Shown in pieces: positions 1 through 7,422 of a stretch of DNA of 64,000 bases. Position 1 is the stretch's first letter, and each line of letters starts with the position of its first letter. The DNA is taken from NCBI RefSeq assembly GCF_943193205.1, contig NZ_CALPDD010000001.1, positions 1 through 64,000 of the forward strand, given 5' to 3'. The DNA comes from Alistipes muris. GTDB taxonomy: Bacteria > Bacteroidota > Bacteroidia > Bacteroidales > Rikenellaceae. Made by a program: the position numbers and the translations under genes. Under the pieces are notes generated by a model. That model was not told the DNA's origin, searched no databases, and saw only the letters and a program-made list of their open reading frames with translations.

Positions 1-21
1 CCCCCCCCCCCCCCCCCCCCC
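1..21. repeat. C21 homopolymer at the window edge
   Basis: The first 21 bases are all C, followed by A. The other C/G tracts in this window are all exactly nine long and flanked TT...T on the plus strand, so this one differs in length and flank. It lies downstream of the M16 peptidase stop codon. Because it touches the window edge its true length is unknown. It may be an assembly or contig-end artefact or a genuine long tract. Confidence 0.5.
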
Positions 22-48
22 ACGTCTCTTTTTAGCCGTGTATGTTCG

Positions 49-2877
49 TTATTCGGCCTGTTCCGGGCGCATGACTACCTTCACAAGGTTGCCATCGCTG
101 AGTATCTTCTTCGCCAGGGCTTGTATGTCGGCGTTGGTCAGTTCGCGCAGCGCCTTTTCGTAGCCGGCCAGATAGTCTTCGCCCGAAGTGTACTTCGCGC
201 GGATGTAGCGCATCCATTGGTGGTTCTGTTCAAGGCTGTTCTTCCAGCTCTTGAGCATGAATTCGCGGGTCTTCTCGACGTCTTCGGTCAGCGGGCCTTC
301 GGCCGCTATCTTCTCGATTTCCGCCATCACGATTCCCAGCAGTTCGTCCGCCATCTCTTCGTTGGTGTCGAATGCGATGTTCAGTTTGTAGGTCTCGTTG
401 GGCAGGTATTCGGTGCCGCCGTAGACTTGTACGCCGTAGGTGCCGCCCTTTTCCTCGCGGATCGAAACTAAGTAGCGGGCGTCGAGCGCCTGCGTCAGGA
501 ACGTCAGCGCCAGCCGGTTCTTGAACGTGTAGGGCATCTCGCCCGAGAAGAGGTAGTGTACCGATACCTTGGGCTGCTGCATCGGCGCGCGGAAGTCTTC
601 GGTCACTTCGCCCTTGACCGGGGCGCTGTGGTCGTCGATGGCTTCGGCTTTCGTCTTCGTCACGGGCAGCGAGCCGATGTATTTCTCGGCCAGCGGTTTC
701 AGCGTCGCAGGGTCTATGTTGCCCACAAACGTGAATGTGAAGTTGTTGGCGCCCGCGTAGAGTTTGTCATGAATCACGGGCAGCATCCCGAACTCGAAGC
801 CGTCCATTACTTCCACGGTCGTCATCCGGCGGCGGGGGTTGTTGCCGTAGGCTGCGTCTAAGTAGCGTTTTTCCATGACGAAGTCGGGGTTCGATTCCGC
901 ATTTTCCAGCTGCGAGCGCAGCATCTTCATCAGCGTCGCGTAGTCCGTCTCGTCGTAGCGCGGTTGTACGAAGTTCAGATAGAGCAGTTGGAGCATCGTC
1001 TCGATGTCTTTCGGCGAGCACACTCCGTTGATTTGGGTCTGGTAGTTGTCTACGCCGAGTTCCACCGACGCCGAGATGCCTGCCAGTTGTTTGCGCAGGT
1101 CCGAGGCCGAGAATTTGCCCGTTCCCATCATCGAGACATAGACGGGCAGCCATTCGGCCATCGGCAGTTCTGCGTCGGTCAGCAGCGAAAGACCGCCTTC
1201 CGATACCGCGTTCATGCGTACTTCGTCGGCTTTGTAGGTCGTGGGTTTCACCACAATCTTCACTCCGTTCTTCAGCGTCCATTCCGTCGTGCCGTAGGCC
1301 GCGTCTTCAACCGTTTTCTTCACCGGCGAGCCTTTCAGCTTGGTGCCTGCGGGCAGCAGCGGTTCTTTCACGGCCGTGTCTTCGTAGGCTTCCAGTTCCG
1401 AGTCCGTCACCCGGTCGCGGATGGCCAGTATCTCGGCTTCGGTCGGGGTCTCAAGACCTTCTTTTTCCGGGGCCGTGATGACGATTACTTGGTTCGCCGG
1501 CGTTATGAGGTGCTGTGCTATCGCGTTCACCGCATTTACGTCGATGGATTTCAGCAGCATGCTGTCGATCTGCCATTCGGTCTCGGCCGCAGGCATCGGC
1601 GTGTTCTTGCTGAAGTTGTCCAGGTAGACGTCCACATATTCCGCGTTCGTGCGGTCGTTGCGGTTCGTGTACTTGCGTTCCGCGCTGCGCAGCAGGTTGT
1701 TCTGTGCGCGCTCGAATTCGCCTTGCGTGAAGCCGAAGCGGCGCACTTTCTCCATTTCGCCGTAGATGGCCTCGAAGCCTTCGGGCAGTTTGCCGTCCTG
1801 CGTCATCACCACGAACACTGTCACGTTCATCGTCGGGATTACGCCCAGGATGTCGCCTGCGCTCATGCCGCCGCCAAGGAACGGCGCGTCGGGTTTCATC
1901 GCGATTTCTTGCAGCCGCGCGTTGGTCATCGACGACATGTAGGCCTGCGCTACGTCGAGCATTTCGGCCTGCACCGTGTTGTTGAGTTCCTTGGGCAGGG
2001 CTTCGCGCTTGATGAACAGCTGGATGCGCGAGCCTTGCATTTCCGGGTCGGTCGTGATGCTCACGATGGGTGCTTCGTTGTCCGGTACCGTGATTTTCTC
2101 CTTGTGCGAAGCGTTCGCTTCCGGAGCCGGTATGTCGCTCATGAGTTTCTTCACCTTGGCTTCGACGGCGTCCACATCCACGTCGCCCACTACGATGACT
2201 GCCTGGTAGTCCGGGCGGTACCATTGGTGGTAGAAGTCGCGCAGCGCCTGGTGGTCGAAGCTCTTCAGATAGTCCAGATAGCCGATCAGATTGCGGTGTT
2301 CGTATTTCGAGCCTTTGCCCAGCGCCTTGATCATCGCCATCATCGAGCGCCATTGGGCACCGTCGCGCGTGCGGAGTTCTTCGCAGATTACGCCGCGTTC
2401 CGCGTCGATTTCGTCGCCTTCGAGTGCAATGAAGTGCGACCAGTCGTGCAGAATCAGCAGTGCCGAGTCGATCACTCCTTCGCGGGCCGTCGGCACGTCC
2501 TTGATTTGGTAGGTCGTGTGGTCCCAGCCCGTCGCGGCGTTCAGGTTGTAGCCGAATTTCACACCCACGGTCTCCAGGTATTCCGTCAGCATCTTGCCCG
2601 GCAGGTTCTTCGTGCCGTTGAACGCCATGTGTTCGAGGAAGTGGGCCAGACCTTGCTGGTCGTCGTTTTCCTGAATGGCGCCTACGTCATGCAGAATGTA
2701 GAAGTCTGCCTGTCCCTTCGGTTTTTCGTTGTGGCGGATGTAGTAGGTCATGCCGTTTTCCAGCTTGCCCGTGCGCACCGCTTCGTCGGCCGGAATCGGT
2801 GCCATCATGCCCGGTTGGGCCGCCATGCTTCCCGCGGTGAGCACCGCAAGCAGCAGGAACATCAGTTTTTTCTTCAT
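49..2877 (-). CDS. M16 family zinc metallopeptidase (pitrilysin/insulinase type), secreted
   Basis: The 942-residue protein starts with a lysine-rich signal peptide (about residues 1-20, ending AAQ), so it is probably periplasmic or exported. The inverted zinc motif HFLEH is at residues 79-83, and Glu160 sits at the spacing expected for the third zinc ligand of M16 peptidases. The length and the second half fit the two tandem M16/M16C modules of periplasmic zinc proteases that degrade peptides or small proteins. The start ATG follows an A/G-rich stretch. It begins only 14 nt after the stop of the HTH regulator gene, so the two are probably co-transcribed. Family assignment is secure; the substrate is unknown. 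Confidence 0.93.
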   Translation of the reverse strand: MKKKLMFLLLAVLTAGSMAAQPGMMAPIPADEAVRTGKLENGMTYYIRHNEKPKGQADFYILHDVGAIQENDDQQGLAHFLEHMAFNGTKNLPGKMLTEYLETVGVKFGYNLNAATGWDHTTYQIKDVPTAREGVIDSALLILHDWSHFIALEGDEIDAERGVICEELRTRDGAQWRSMMAMIKALGKGSKYEHRNLIGYLDYLKSFDHQALRDFYHQWYRPDYQAVIVVGDVDVDAVEAKVKKLMSDIPAPEANASHKEKITVPDNEAPIVSITTDPEMQGSRIQLFIKREALPKELNNTVQAEMLDVAQAYMSSMTNARLQEIAMKPDAPFLGGGMSAGDILGVIPTMNVTVFVVMTQDGKLPEGFEAIYGEMEKVRRFGFTQGEFERAQNNLLRSAERKYTNRNDRTNAEYVDVYLDNFSKNTPMPAAETEWQIDSMLLKSIDVNAVNAIAQHLITPANQVIVITAPEKEGLETPTEAEILAIRDRVTDSELEAYEDTAVKEPLLPAGTKLKGSPVKKTVEDAAYGTTEWTLKNGVKIVVKPTTYKADEVRMNAVSEGGLSLLTDAELPMAEWLPVYVSMMGTGKFSASDLRKQLAGISASVELGVDNYQTQINGVCSPKDIETMLQLLYLNFVQPRYDETDYATLMKMLRSQLENAESNPDFVMEKRYLDAAYGNNPRRRMTTVEVMDGFEFGMLPVIHDKLYAGANNFTFTFVGNIDPATLKPLAEKYIGSLPVTKTKAEAIDDHSAPVKGEVTEDFRAPMQQPKVSVHYLFSGEMPYTFKNRLALTFLTQALDARYLVSIREEKGGTYGVQVYGGTEYLPNETYKLNIAFDTNEEMADELLGIVMAEIEKIAAEGPLTEDVEKTREFMLKSWKNSLEQNHQWMRYIRAKYTSGEDYLAGYEKALRELTNADIQALAKKILSDGNLVKVVMRPEQAE

Positions 2878-2891
2878 ACTCTTTTCTTTTT

Positions 2892-3122
2892 TTAGGAAGA
2901 TTGTTTCGTTGCAGGTTCTTCCGGGCGGTATTCGATGATGTCGCCCGGTTGGCAGTCCAGTTCGCGGCAGATCGCTTCGAGGGTCGAGAAGCGGATCGCC
3001 TTGGCCTTGCCGTTCTTGAGAATCGAGAGGTTCGCCGGGGTGATTTCCACGCGTTCGGCCAGTTCGCCGAGCGAAATCTTGCGGCGCGCCATCATCACGT
3101 CGATGTTGATGATTATAGCCAT
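2892..3122 (-). CDS. Cro/C1-type HTH regulator (YozG-like), partner of DUF2975 protein
   Basis: A 76-residue protein starting MAIIINIDVMMARRKISLGE. It is essentially a single helix-turn-helix domain: ISLGELAERVEITPANLSIL, then a short wing-like tail ending in PGDIIEYRP. YozG-type regulators of this size are commonly encoded next to a DUF2975 membrane protein, as here (gap about 41 nt). I chose the ATG at 3122 because it matches the conserved family N-terminus; a longer open frame upstream reads into the neighbour. The bases just before the ATG are a G9 tract plus AAA, so the ribosome-binding region is itself a homopolymer that could change length. The M16 peptidase follows after 14 nt. Confidence 0.88.
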   Translation of the reverse strand: MAIIINIDVMMARRKISLGELAERVEITPANLSILKNGKAKAIRFSTLEAICRELDCQPGDIIEYRPEEPATKQSS

Positions 3123-3124
3123 TT

Positions 3125-3133
3125 CCCCCCCCC
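3125..3133 (-). repeat. G9 tract 3 nt upstream of the HTH start codon
   Basis: On the coding strand the sequence is A-G9-AA immediately before the ATG of the HTH gene, so the tract lies where a Shine-Dalgarno sequence and its spacer would be. An ATG AAA 18 nt upstream of the real start would come into frame with the gene if the tract had ten Gs (or seven), adding a few residues. With nine Gs that upstream start reads into a stop after a few codons. Length changes could therefore alter initiation. Confidence 0.75.
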
Positions 3134-3163
3134 TTTCATAGCCATACGGATTGTCATGGTCGT

Positions 3164-3877
3164 TCAGATGGTTAGTTTCTGTTCTTCGCTCAGGTTCTGC
3201 CCGATGGCGAACACTTCCGCCGCGAAGATTATCAGGATGCCGATGATGATCGTCGAGTAGGAGAGATGGAACGCCGTGTCGACGGTGTACTGGCTTCCCG
3301 CCAGCAGTTCGGCCGCCCGGCGGTTCATCGTCCACACGACCAGTCCGTCCATCAGTTCCGTCGCTATGGCCAGTCCGCCGATGGCACGCAGGTACCATAC
3401 GTTGCGTTTGTCCAGCGTGCGTTCTTCGCGGATCGAGCGGCGTACGGAGTTTATAATCAGGAACATCAGCGCGATTATCGTCAGATAGGCCAGCAGGGTC
3501 AGCATCACCGAGACATAAATCCAGCCGCTGCCGCCCAGCGAGCGGAAAGCCAGCCCTATTATCGACGTCCCGGGTGCTTCCTGTTCCACTACAAGCCCGA
3601 TTTTGCGGATTTTCGTGTCGATTTTCACGTTCGGGTTTTCCGGCAGGGCAAGGACGTTTTCGGGGCTTTCGTCAATAGTAATGTTTTCAAGCATGTAGAT
3701 AAGCCGCGGCGTTCCCGAGCCCCAGTTGCGGGCCAGGTTCATGCCTATTTCGTCACCGTCGGCGTAGCCCCGGTTGAATCCGGGCAGGAATTCCAGCGCA
3801 AGCCCCGCCGTCAGCGCAATGAAGAACGCTATGTAGATGGCCAGCAGGCGTTGCAGGAACGGTTTCTTGTTCTGCAT
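3164..3877 (-). CDS. DUF2975-type integral membrane protein
   Basis: A 237-residue protein with about four membrane segments: an N-terminal one (residues 10-30), a non-cytoplasmic domain of about 80 residues, then segments near 125-150, 170-185 and 205-230. This layout and the adjacent YozG-like HTH gene fit the DUF2975/YoaS family, whose biochemical role is not known. It is the first gene of a probable operon DUF2975-HTH-M16. A minus-strand promoter with a TATCTTTG -7 box lies upstream, with a 7-bp inverted repeat just beyond it that could be an operator for the HTH partner. Confidence 0.8.
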   Translation of the reverse strand: MQNKKPFLQRLLAIYIAFFIALTAGLALEFLPGFNRGYADGDEIGMNLARNWGSGTPRLIYMLENITIDESPENVLALPENPNVKIDTKIRKIGLVVEQEAPGTSIIGLAFRSLGGSGWIYVSVMLTLLAYLTIIALMFLIINSVRRSIREERTLDKRNVWYLRAIGGLAIATELMDGLVVWTMNRRAAELLAGSQYTVDTAFHLSYSTIIIGILIIFAAEVFAIGQNLSEEQKLTI

Positions 3878-3924
3878 GTTCCGTGTGTTTTGGTTCTGCG
3901 GTCCGCGTGCGGACCCTTCGACAG

Positions 3925-3953
3925 CAAAGATACGATTTATTTCTGAAAAACAA
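3925..3953 (-). promoter_or_regulatory. Promoter of the DUF2975-HTH operon
   Basis: On the minus strand TATCTTTG (3925-3932) matches the Bacteroidetes -7 consensus TAnnTTTG, with TTG (3951-3953) 18 nt upstream. Confidence 0.7.
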
Positions 3954-3959
3954 ATAATA

Positions 3960-3978
3960 TTTATCGTTTTTCGATAAA
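3960..3978. promoter_or_regulatory. Inverted repeat upstream of the DUF2975 promoter
   Basis: TTTATCG and CGATAAA are separated by TTTTT, just upstream of the -33 element. It could be the operator of the HTH protein encoded by this operon. This is inferred only from position and symmetry. Confidence 0.4.
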
Positions 3979-3995
3979 ATAGGTTTCGCAGTCAT

Positions 3996-4022
3996 AAAAA
4001 AAGACGGTCGGACGACCGTCTT
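3996..4022 (-). terminator. Intrinsic terminator after the 4-kb membrane protein gene
   Basis: AAGACGGTCG (4001-4010) pairs with CGACCGTCTT (4013-4022). On the minus strand the stem is followed by a run of T (the plus-strand A run at 3996-4002). Confidence 0.75.
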
Positions 4023-4045
4023 CGTTAGTCCCGAGACCGGTTCCG

Positions 4046-4666
4046 TCATTCGGCGTTGTCTTTCAGCTGGCGCCAGTACGAGGCTTTCAGCGCCATCGAG
4101 ATCGAGGCGATCAGTATCACCACGGCCAGCATCACAAGAATCGTGATGATTTTCACGCCTATCGCTCCGCAGACGGCCCCGCATATTCCGGTTGCAATCA
4201 CCGCCGCTGTGCCGAATATCAGACTGATGAAGAACATCGTCCATTTGCTGCCGTAGGTCGCTGTGTTCGACGCGCGGAGCGCTTCGATGGGGTTTTTGCC
4301 TTTTTCCAGCAGATAGTAGTAGGCCAGCGACCACGACAGGGCCAGTACGATGCCCGGGATGAACAGGAACAGCATCGCCGCATAGATGCCCATGATTTGC
4401 AGTATCGAGGTCAGCAGAAATTCGCCCATGCAGCGGCGGTATTTGCTGTCGAAGATTCCCAGCGGGTTGATGACGTTGCCTTTGGCTAGTTCCGCAGGCA
4501 GCAGCGTAATGGCGATGGTGGTGCCTACGTTCAGATAGGGTATCCATATCGTCACCAGCCACAGCGCCACGGCCGCCATAATCGACGGGGCGTTCTTCAC
4601 TCCGATGGTCAGCGCATCGTTGAGTGTCTCCGCAAAGTTGAGTTTCTTGGGTTCCAGAAGTTCCAT
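4046..4666 (-). CDS. Polytopic membrane protein of unknown function
   Basis: About 206 residues starting MELLEPKKLNFAETLNDALT. There is an N-terminal amphipathic region, then about five hydrophobic segments (near residues 30-55, 85-115, 140-165 and 170-195). The layout resembles small DUF975-like or glycerophosphodiesterase-associated membrane domains in which an N-terminal helix precedes paired membrane helices, but I cannot assign a family firmly. A second ATG lies two codons upstream at 4672. The gene is divergent from the acyl-ACP thioesterase and ends at a good terminator, so it is probably monocistronic. Confidence 0.75.
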   Translation of the reverse strand: MELLEPKKLNFAETLNDALTIGVKNAPSIMAAVALWLVTIWIPYLNVGTTIAITLLPAELAKGNVINPLGIFDSKYRRCMGEFLLTSILQIMGIYAAMLFLFIPGIVLALSWSLAYYYLLEKGKNPIEALRASNTATYGSKWTMFFISLIFGTAAVIATGICGAVCGAIGVKIITILVMLAVVILIASISMALKASYWRQLKDNAE

Positions 4667-4717
4667 AAGCATTTGTTTAAGGGAGGGTTTTCTGCCGCTA
4701 AGTTACGAAAAAAACAC

Positions 4718-4725
4718 TACCTTTG
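4718..4725 (+). promoter_or_regulatory. -7 box for the acyl-ACP thioesterase gene
   Basis: TACCTTTG matches TAnnTTTG and lies 23 nt upstream of the ATG at 4749. Confidence 0.6.
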
Positions 4726-4748
4726 TATATCCTTATTCCCGCAAAGTC

Positions 4749-5480
4749 ATGCAGGCACAGAAGTCTCTCTATTCTTATCGTATCGAGCCGCAGGAGGTCG
4801 ATTTCACCTTGCGGGCGACTATTCCCGCGTTAGGTTCCGCCGTGCTCAATACCGCGGGCACCGATGCCCACGGCAAGGGTTTCGGCGTCGATGCCCTGAA
4901 TGCCGACAACCATTCGTGGGTCCTTTCGCGTATCGCGTTCGAGTTCGACAGCCGCCCCGCGCAGTACGCCGATTACACCGTCGCCACGTGGATCAGCGAT
5001 TACGGGCGTGTGCTTTCCACGCGTAATTTCGTTCTCTCCGACGCCGAGGGGCACGAGTTCGGGCGCGCCGTTTCGCAGTGGGCCATGATCGACTTGGCTT
5101 CCCGCGCCGCGGTCGACCTTTCGTGGGTAGGCGACGCCCATGCCGATGCCATCGTCGACGTCCCGCCCCCGGCCGCCATGCCGCGTAAAATCCGGGCCGT
5201 CGAGCCGTCGGTCGTGTGCGAGCACAAGGTCGTTTACAGCGACATCGACTTCAACCGCCATGTCAATACCATGCGTTACATCGAGATGATGCTCGACATG
5301 CTGCCCGTCGAAAGGCTCACTTCCGAAGCTCCCGTGCGGCTCGACGTCCATTTCCTCAGGGAGTGCCGTCTCGGGCAGACTTTGACCGTCGGGGCCGAGT
5401 TCCGCGACGAGGGGGCCTTGTTCGAGATCGGCAGCGGCGAAGGGGCCGTGGCCGTGCGGGCCGCCGTCGAGTGGAAATAG
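4749..5480 (+). CDS. Acyl-ACP thioesterase
   Basis: A 243-residue protein with two hotdog halves typical of bacterial acyl-ACP thioesterases (PF01643 family), which release free fatty acids from acyl carrier protein. The second half contains DIDFNRHVNTMRYIEMMLD; the Asn-His pair in this segment matches the catalytic region of FatA/FatB-type enzymes. The first half has the conserved W-V-L-S-R segment (residues 56-60). The start at 4749 follows a TACCTTTG promoter box, while the longer upstream frame lacks family similarity. A strong terminator follows, and the next gene on the strand is bacterioferritin with its own spacing. Confidence 0.88.
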   Translation: MQAQKSLYSYRIEPQEVDFTLRATIPALGSAVLNTAGTDAHGKGFGVDALNADNHSWVLSRIAFEFDSRPAQYADYTVATWISDYGRVLSTRNFVLSDAEGHEFGRAVSQWAMIDLASRAAVDLSWVGDAHADAIVDVPPPAAMPRKIRAVEPSVVCEHKVVYSDIDFNRHVNTMRYIEMMLDMLPVERLTSEAPVRLDVHFLRECRLGQTLTVGAEFRDEGALFEIGSGEGAVAVRAAVEWK

Positions 5481-5507
5481 TCGTCGCTCAGTCAGATACA
5501 TGGAACG

Positions 5508-5537
5508 GGTTTTGCAGCGTCGCTGCAAAACCTTTTT
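5508..5537 (+). terminator. Intrinsic terminator after the thioesterase gene
   Basis: A perfect 11-bp stem (GGTTTTGCAGC / GCTGCAAAACC, loop GTC) is followed by five T. It lies immediately before the bacterioferritin ATG at 5545, so it could also attenuate read-through into that gene. Confidence 0.8.
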
Positions 5538-5544
5538 CATACTT

Positions 5545-6078
5545 ATGGAAACCACCGAAGTCAAGACCAAGTACAAGGTCAGCATCGACCTGTTGAACGA
5601 CGCCGTGGGCAAGGAGATCGCCACGTCGCTCCAGTACATGTATTTCCACACCCGGTTCGAGGATGCCCGTTACCGGTATCTGTCGCGTATCATGCGCGAG
5701 ATTTCGATTGCCGAGATGCGGCATATCGAGGAGTTTTCCGACCGTATTCTCTTTCTCGAAGGCGACGTCGACATGAACGCTGCGTTCCGCACCCGGCAGA
5801 TTACCGACGTCAAGGAGATGCTTCAGTTCGCCGTGCAGTTGGAGGAGAGTACCATCGACAGTTACAACCAGGCTTCGCGTATCGCCGCCGAGCACAACGA
5901 TGCCGTCACTCACAAGATGTTCCAGGACATCATCGTCGAGGAGGAGCAGCACCTCGATACGTTCCGCACCGAGTTGCAGAACCTCACCGATTACGGCGAG
6001 GAGTACCTGGCGCTCCAGTCCGCCGCCGGCAGCAAGCACACCGCCCGCGCCCTGCACCACCATTCCCACGACGAGTAG
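5545..6078 (+). CDS. bfr: Bacterioferritin / ferritin-like iron storage protein
   Basis: 177 residues forming a four-helix ferritin-like protein. Likely ferroxidase ligands are Glu24 (VGKEIATSLQY), Glu57 and His60 (AEMRHIEEF), a Glu in the third helix (LEEST) and the EEEQH motif in the fourth. Met58 lies at the position of the haem-binding Met52 of E. coli Bfr, and the RILFLEG segment is also Bfr-like, which favours bacterioferritin over plain ferritin. The His-rich C-terminus (HHHSH) is unusual. The start METTEVK was chosen because the upstream in-frame ATG lies before the terminator hairpin. Role: oxidation and storage of iron in the cytoplasm. Confidence 0.87.
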   Translation: METTEVKTKYKVSIDLLNDAVGKEIATSLQYMYFHTRFEDARYRYLSRIMREISIAEMRHIEEFSDRILFLEGDVDMNAAFRTRQITDVKEMLQFAVQLEESTIDSYNQASRIAAEHNDAVTHKMFQDIIVEEEQHLDTFRTELQNLTDYGEEYLALQSAAGSKHTARALHHHSHDE

Positions 6079-6100
6079 CGCCGGCTGCCCGTTTCGTCGC

Positions 6101-6128
6101 GGAGCTTCCTTCGGGAGGTTCCGTTTTT
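6101..6128 (+). terminator. Intrinsic terminator after bfr
   Basis: GGAGCTTCC and GGAGGTTCC pair around a TTCG tetraloop (with G-U pairs), followed by five T at 6124-6128. Confidence 0.7.
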
Positions 6129-6157
6129 GTTTTCAGTGCGGCCGCATCCAAATTTAT

Positions 6158-6188
6158 TTGGCATTGCCCTCGCCTTGCGTTATCTTTG
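6158..6188 (+). promoter_or_regulatory. Promoter of the GT4 gene at 6213
   Basis: TTG (6158-6160), a 20-nt spacer and TATCTTTG (6181-6188), 24 nt before the ATG. Confidence 0.7.
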
Positions 6189-6212
6189 TCATAGAGTAAG
6201 CAAGCATTCGCT

Positions 6213-7349
6213 ATGAAAATCACGATTCTTGGCCCTGCCCATCCTTACCGGGGCGGGTTGGCTTCCATCATGGAGACCATGGCCCGGACGTTCCGGCGGC
6301 GGGGCGACGAGGTGTCGGTCCGCACCTTCACCCTGCAATATCCCTCCCTGCTTTTTCCCGGTAAAAGCCAGACGGTCGACACTCCGCCGCCCGGCGATTT
6401 GTCCATCGTCCGGTGCGTCAGTACGGTCAGTCCTTTCAGTTGGTGGCGGGTCGGGCGGCAGCTGCGGCGCGAGCGGCCCGATTTCGTCCTGTTGAAGTAT
6501 TGGACGCCTTTCATGGCGCCGTGTTTCGGTACCATCGCCCGAATCGCACGCGGCAACGGCCATACGAAAGTCTTGTGTCAGATCGACAACGTCGAGCCCC
6601 ACGAGCATCATGCGGTCGACAAGCCGTTCAACCGCTTCTTCCTCCGGTCCGTCGACGGGTTCGTTTACATGTCCGAGCAGGTCCGCCGCGAGCTCGCGGC
6701 CTATACCGACGCTCCGGCGCTCTTTTCGCCCCATCCGTTGTTCGAGCATTTCGGCGGCCGCGTCGACCGCCGCGAGGCTTGTGTGAGGTTGGGGCTCGAC
6801 CCGGCCGTGGGTTATGCCCTCTTTTTTGGGCTCATCCGCGATTACAAGGGGTTGGATTTGTTGTTGGATGCGTGGGCCCGGCTTCGGCGCGAGGGGCGCA
6901 TCGGCGGCAGGAAGCTGATTGTCGCCGGAGAGTTCTATACTTCGCCCGAGCCTTATTTGAAGCAGATTGCCGCGCTCGGATTGCAGGACGAGGTCATCCT
7001 CCACGACCGTTTCATTCCCGACGCCGAGGTGAAATACTATTTTTCGGCGGCCGATTGCGTCGTCCAGCCTTACAAGACTGCTACGCAGAGCGGCGTCACG
7101 CAGATTGCTTACCAGTTCTGTACGCCCATGATTGTCACGAACGTCGGCGGGCTCGCCGAAATCGTGCCCGACGGTCGGGTGGGCTGCGTCTGCCCGCCCT
7201 CGGCCGAGGGGGTGGCCGACGCTATCGAGCGTATCTACGCACCCGGGGTCTTGGAGCGGTTCCGCGAGAATTGCATCGAGGAGCGGCGCCGTTTTTCGTG
7301 GGAGGAGATGTGCAGCCGCATTGCCGAGCTTTATAATATGGTGCGGTAG
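6213..7349 (+). CDS. Glycosyltransferase, GT4 family
   Basis: 378 residues with the GT-B fold. The N-terminal part begins MKITILGPAHPYRGGLASIM, a nucleotide-sugar GT4 signature with a Gly-rich loop. The C-terminal domain contains GLIRDYKGLDLLLDAW, then FSAADCVVQPYKTATQSGV and the GGLAEIVPDG segment, where a donor-sugar-binding acidic residue usually sits. It probably transfers a hexose to a lipid- or surface-linked acceptor in the cytoplasm. It stands alone with its own promoter and terminator, away from the capsule locus, so its acceptor cannot be guessed. Confidence 0.88.
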   Translation: MKITILGPAHPYRGGLASIMETMARTFRRRGDEVSVRTFTLQYPSLLFPGKSQTVDTPPPGDLSIVRCVSTVSPFSWWRVGRQLRRERPDFVLLKYWTPFMAPCFGTIARIARGNGHTKVLCQIDNVEPHEHHAVDKPFNRFFLRSVDGFVYMSEQVRRELAAYTDAPALFSPHPLFEHFGGRVDRREACVRLGLDPAVGYALFFGLIRDYKGLDLLLDAWARLRREGRIGGRKLIVAGEFYTSPEPYLKQIAALGLQDEVILHDRFIPDAEVKYYFSAADCVVQPYKTATQSGVTQIAYQFCTPMIVTNVGGLAEIVPDGRVGCVCPPSAEGVADAIERIYAPGVLERFRENCIEERRRFSWEEMCSRIAELYNMVR

Positions 7350-7373
7350 CCGCTAAGCAAGCCGTTACGAAAA

Positions 7374-7411
7374 AGCCGGGAACCTTTCTGCAAAGTTCCC
7401 GGCTCGTTTTT
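7374..7411. terminator. Bidirectional terminator between GT4 and MFS genes
   Basis: AGCCGGGAAC and GTTCCCGGCT pair; there is an A run on the left and five T on the right, so it can serve both converging genes. Confidence 0.8.
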
Positions 7412-7422
7412 GTCCGCCCCGT

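Noticed and set aside
964-2895. Long plus-strand ORF opposite the M16 gene
   Set aside because: It is an antisense shadow: composition rich in Arg, His and Val, no start context, and the minus-strand protein has clear catalytic motifs.
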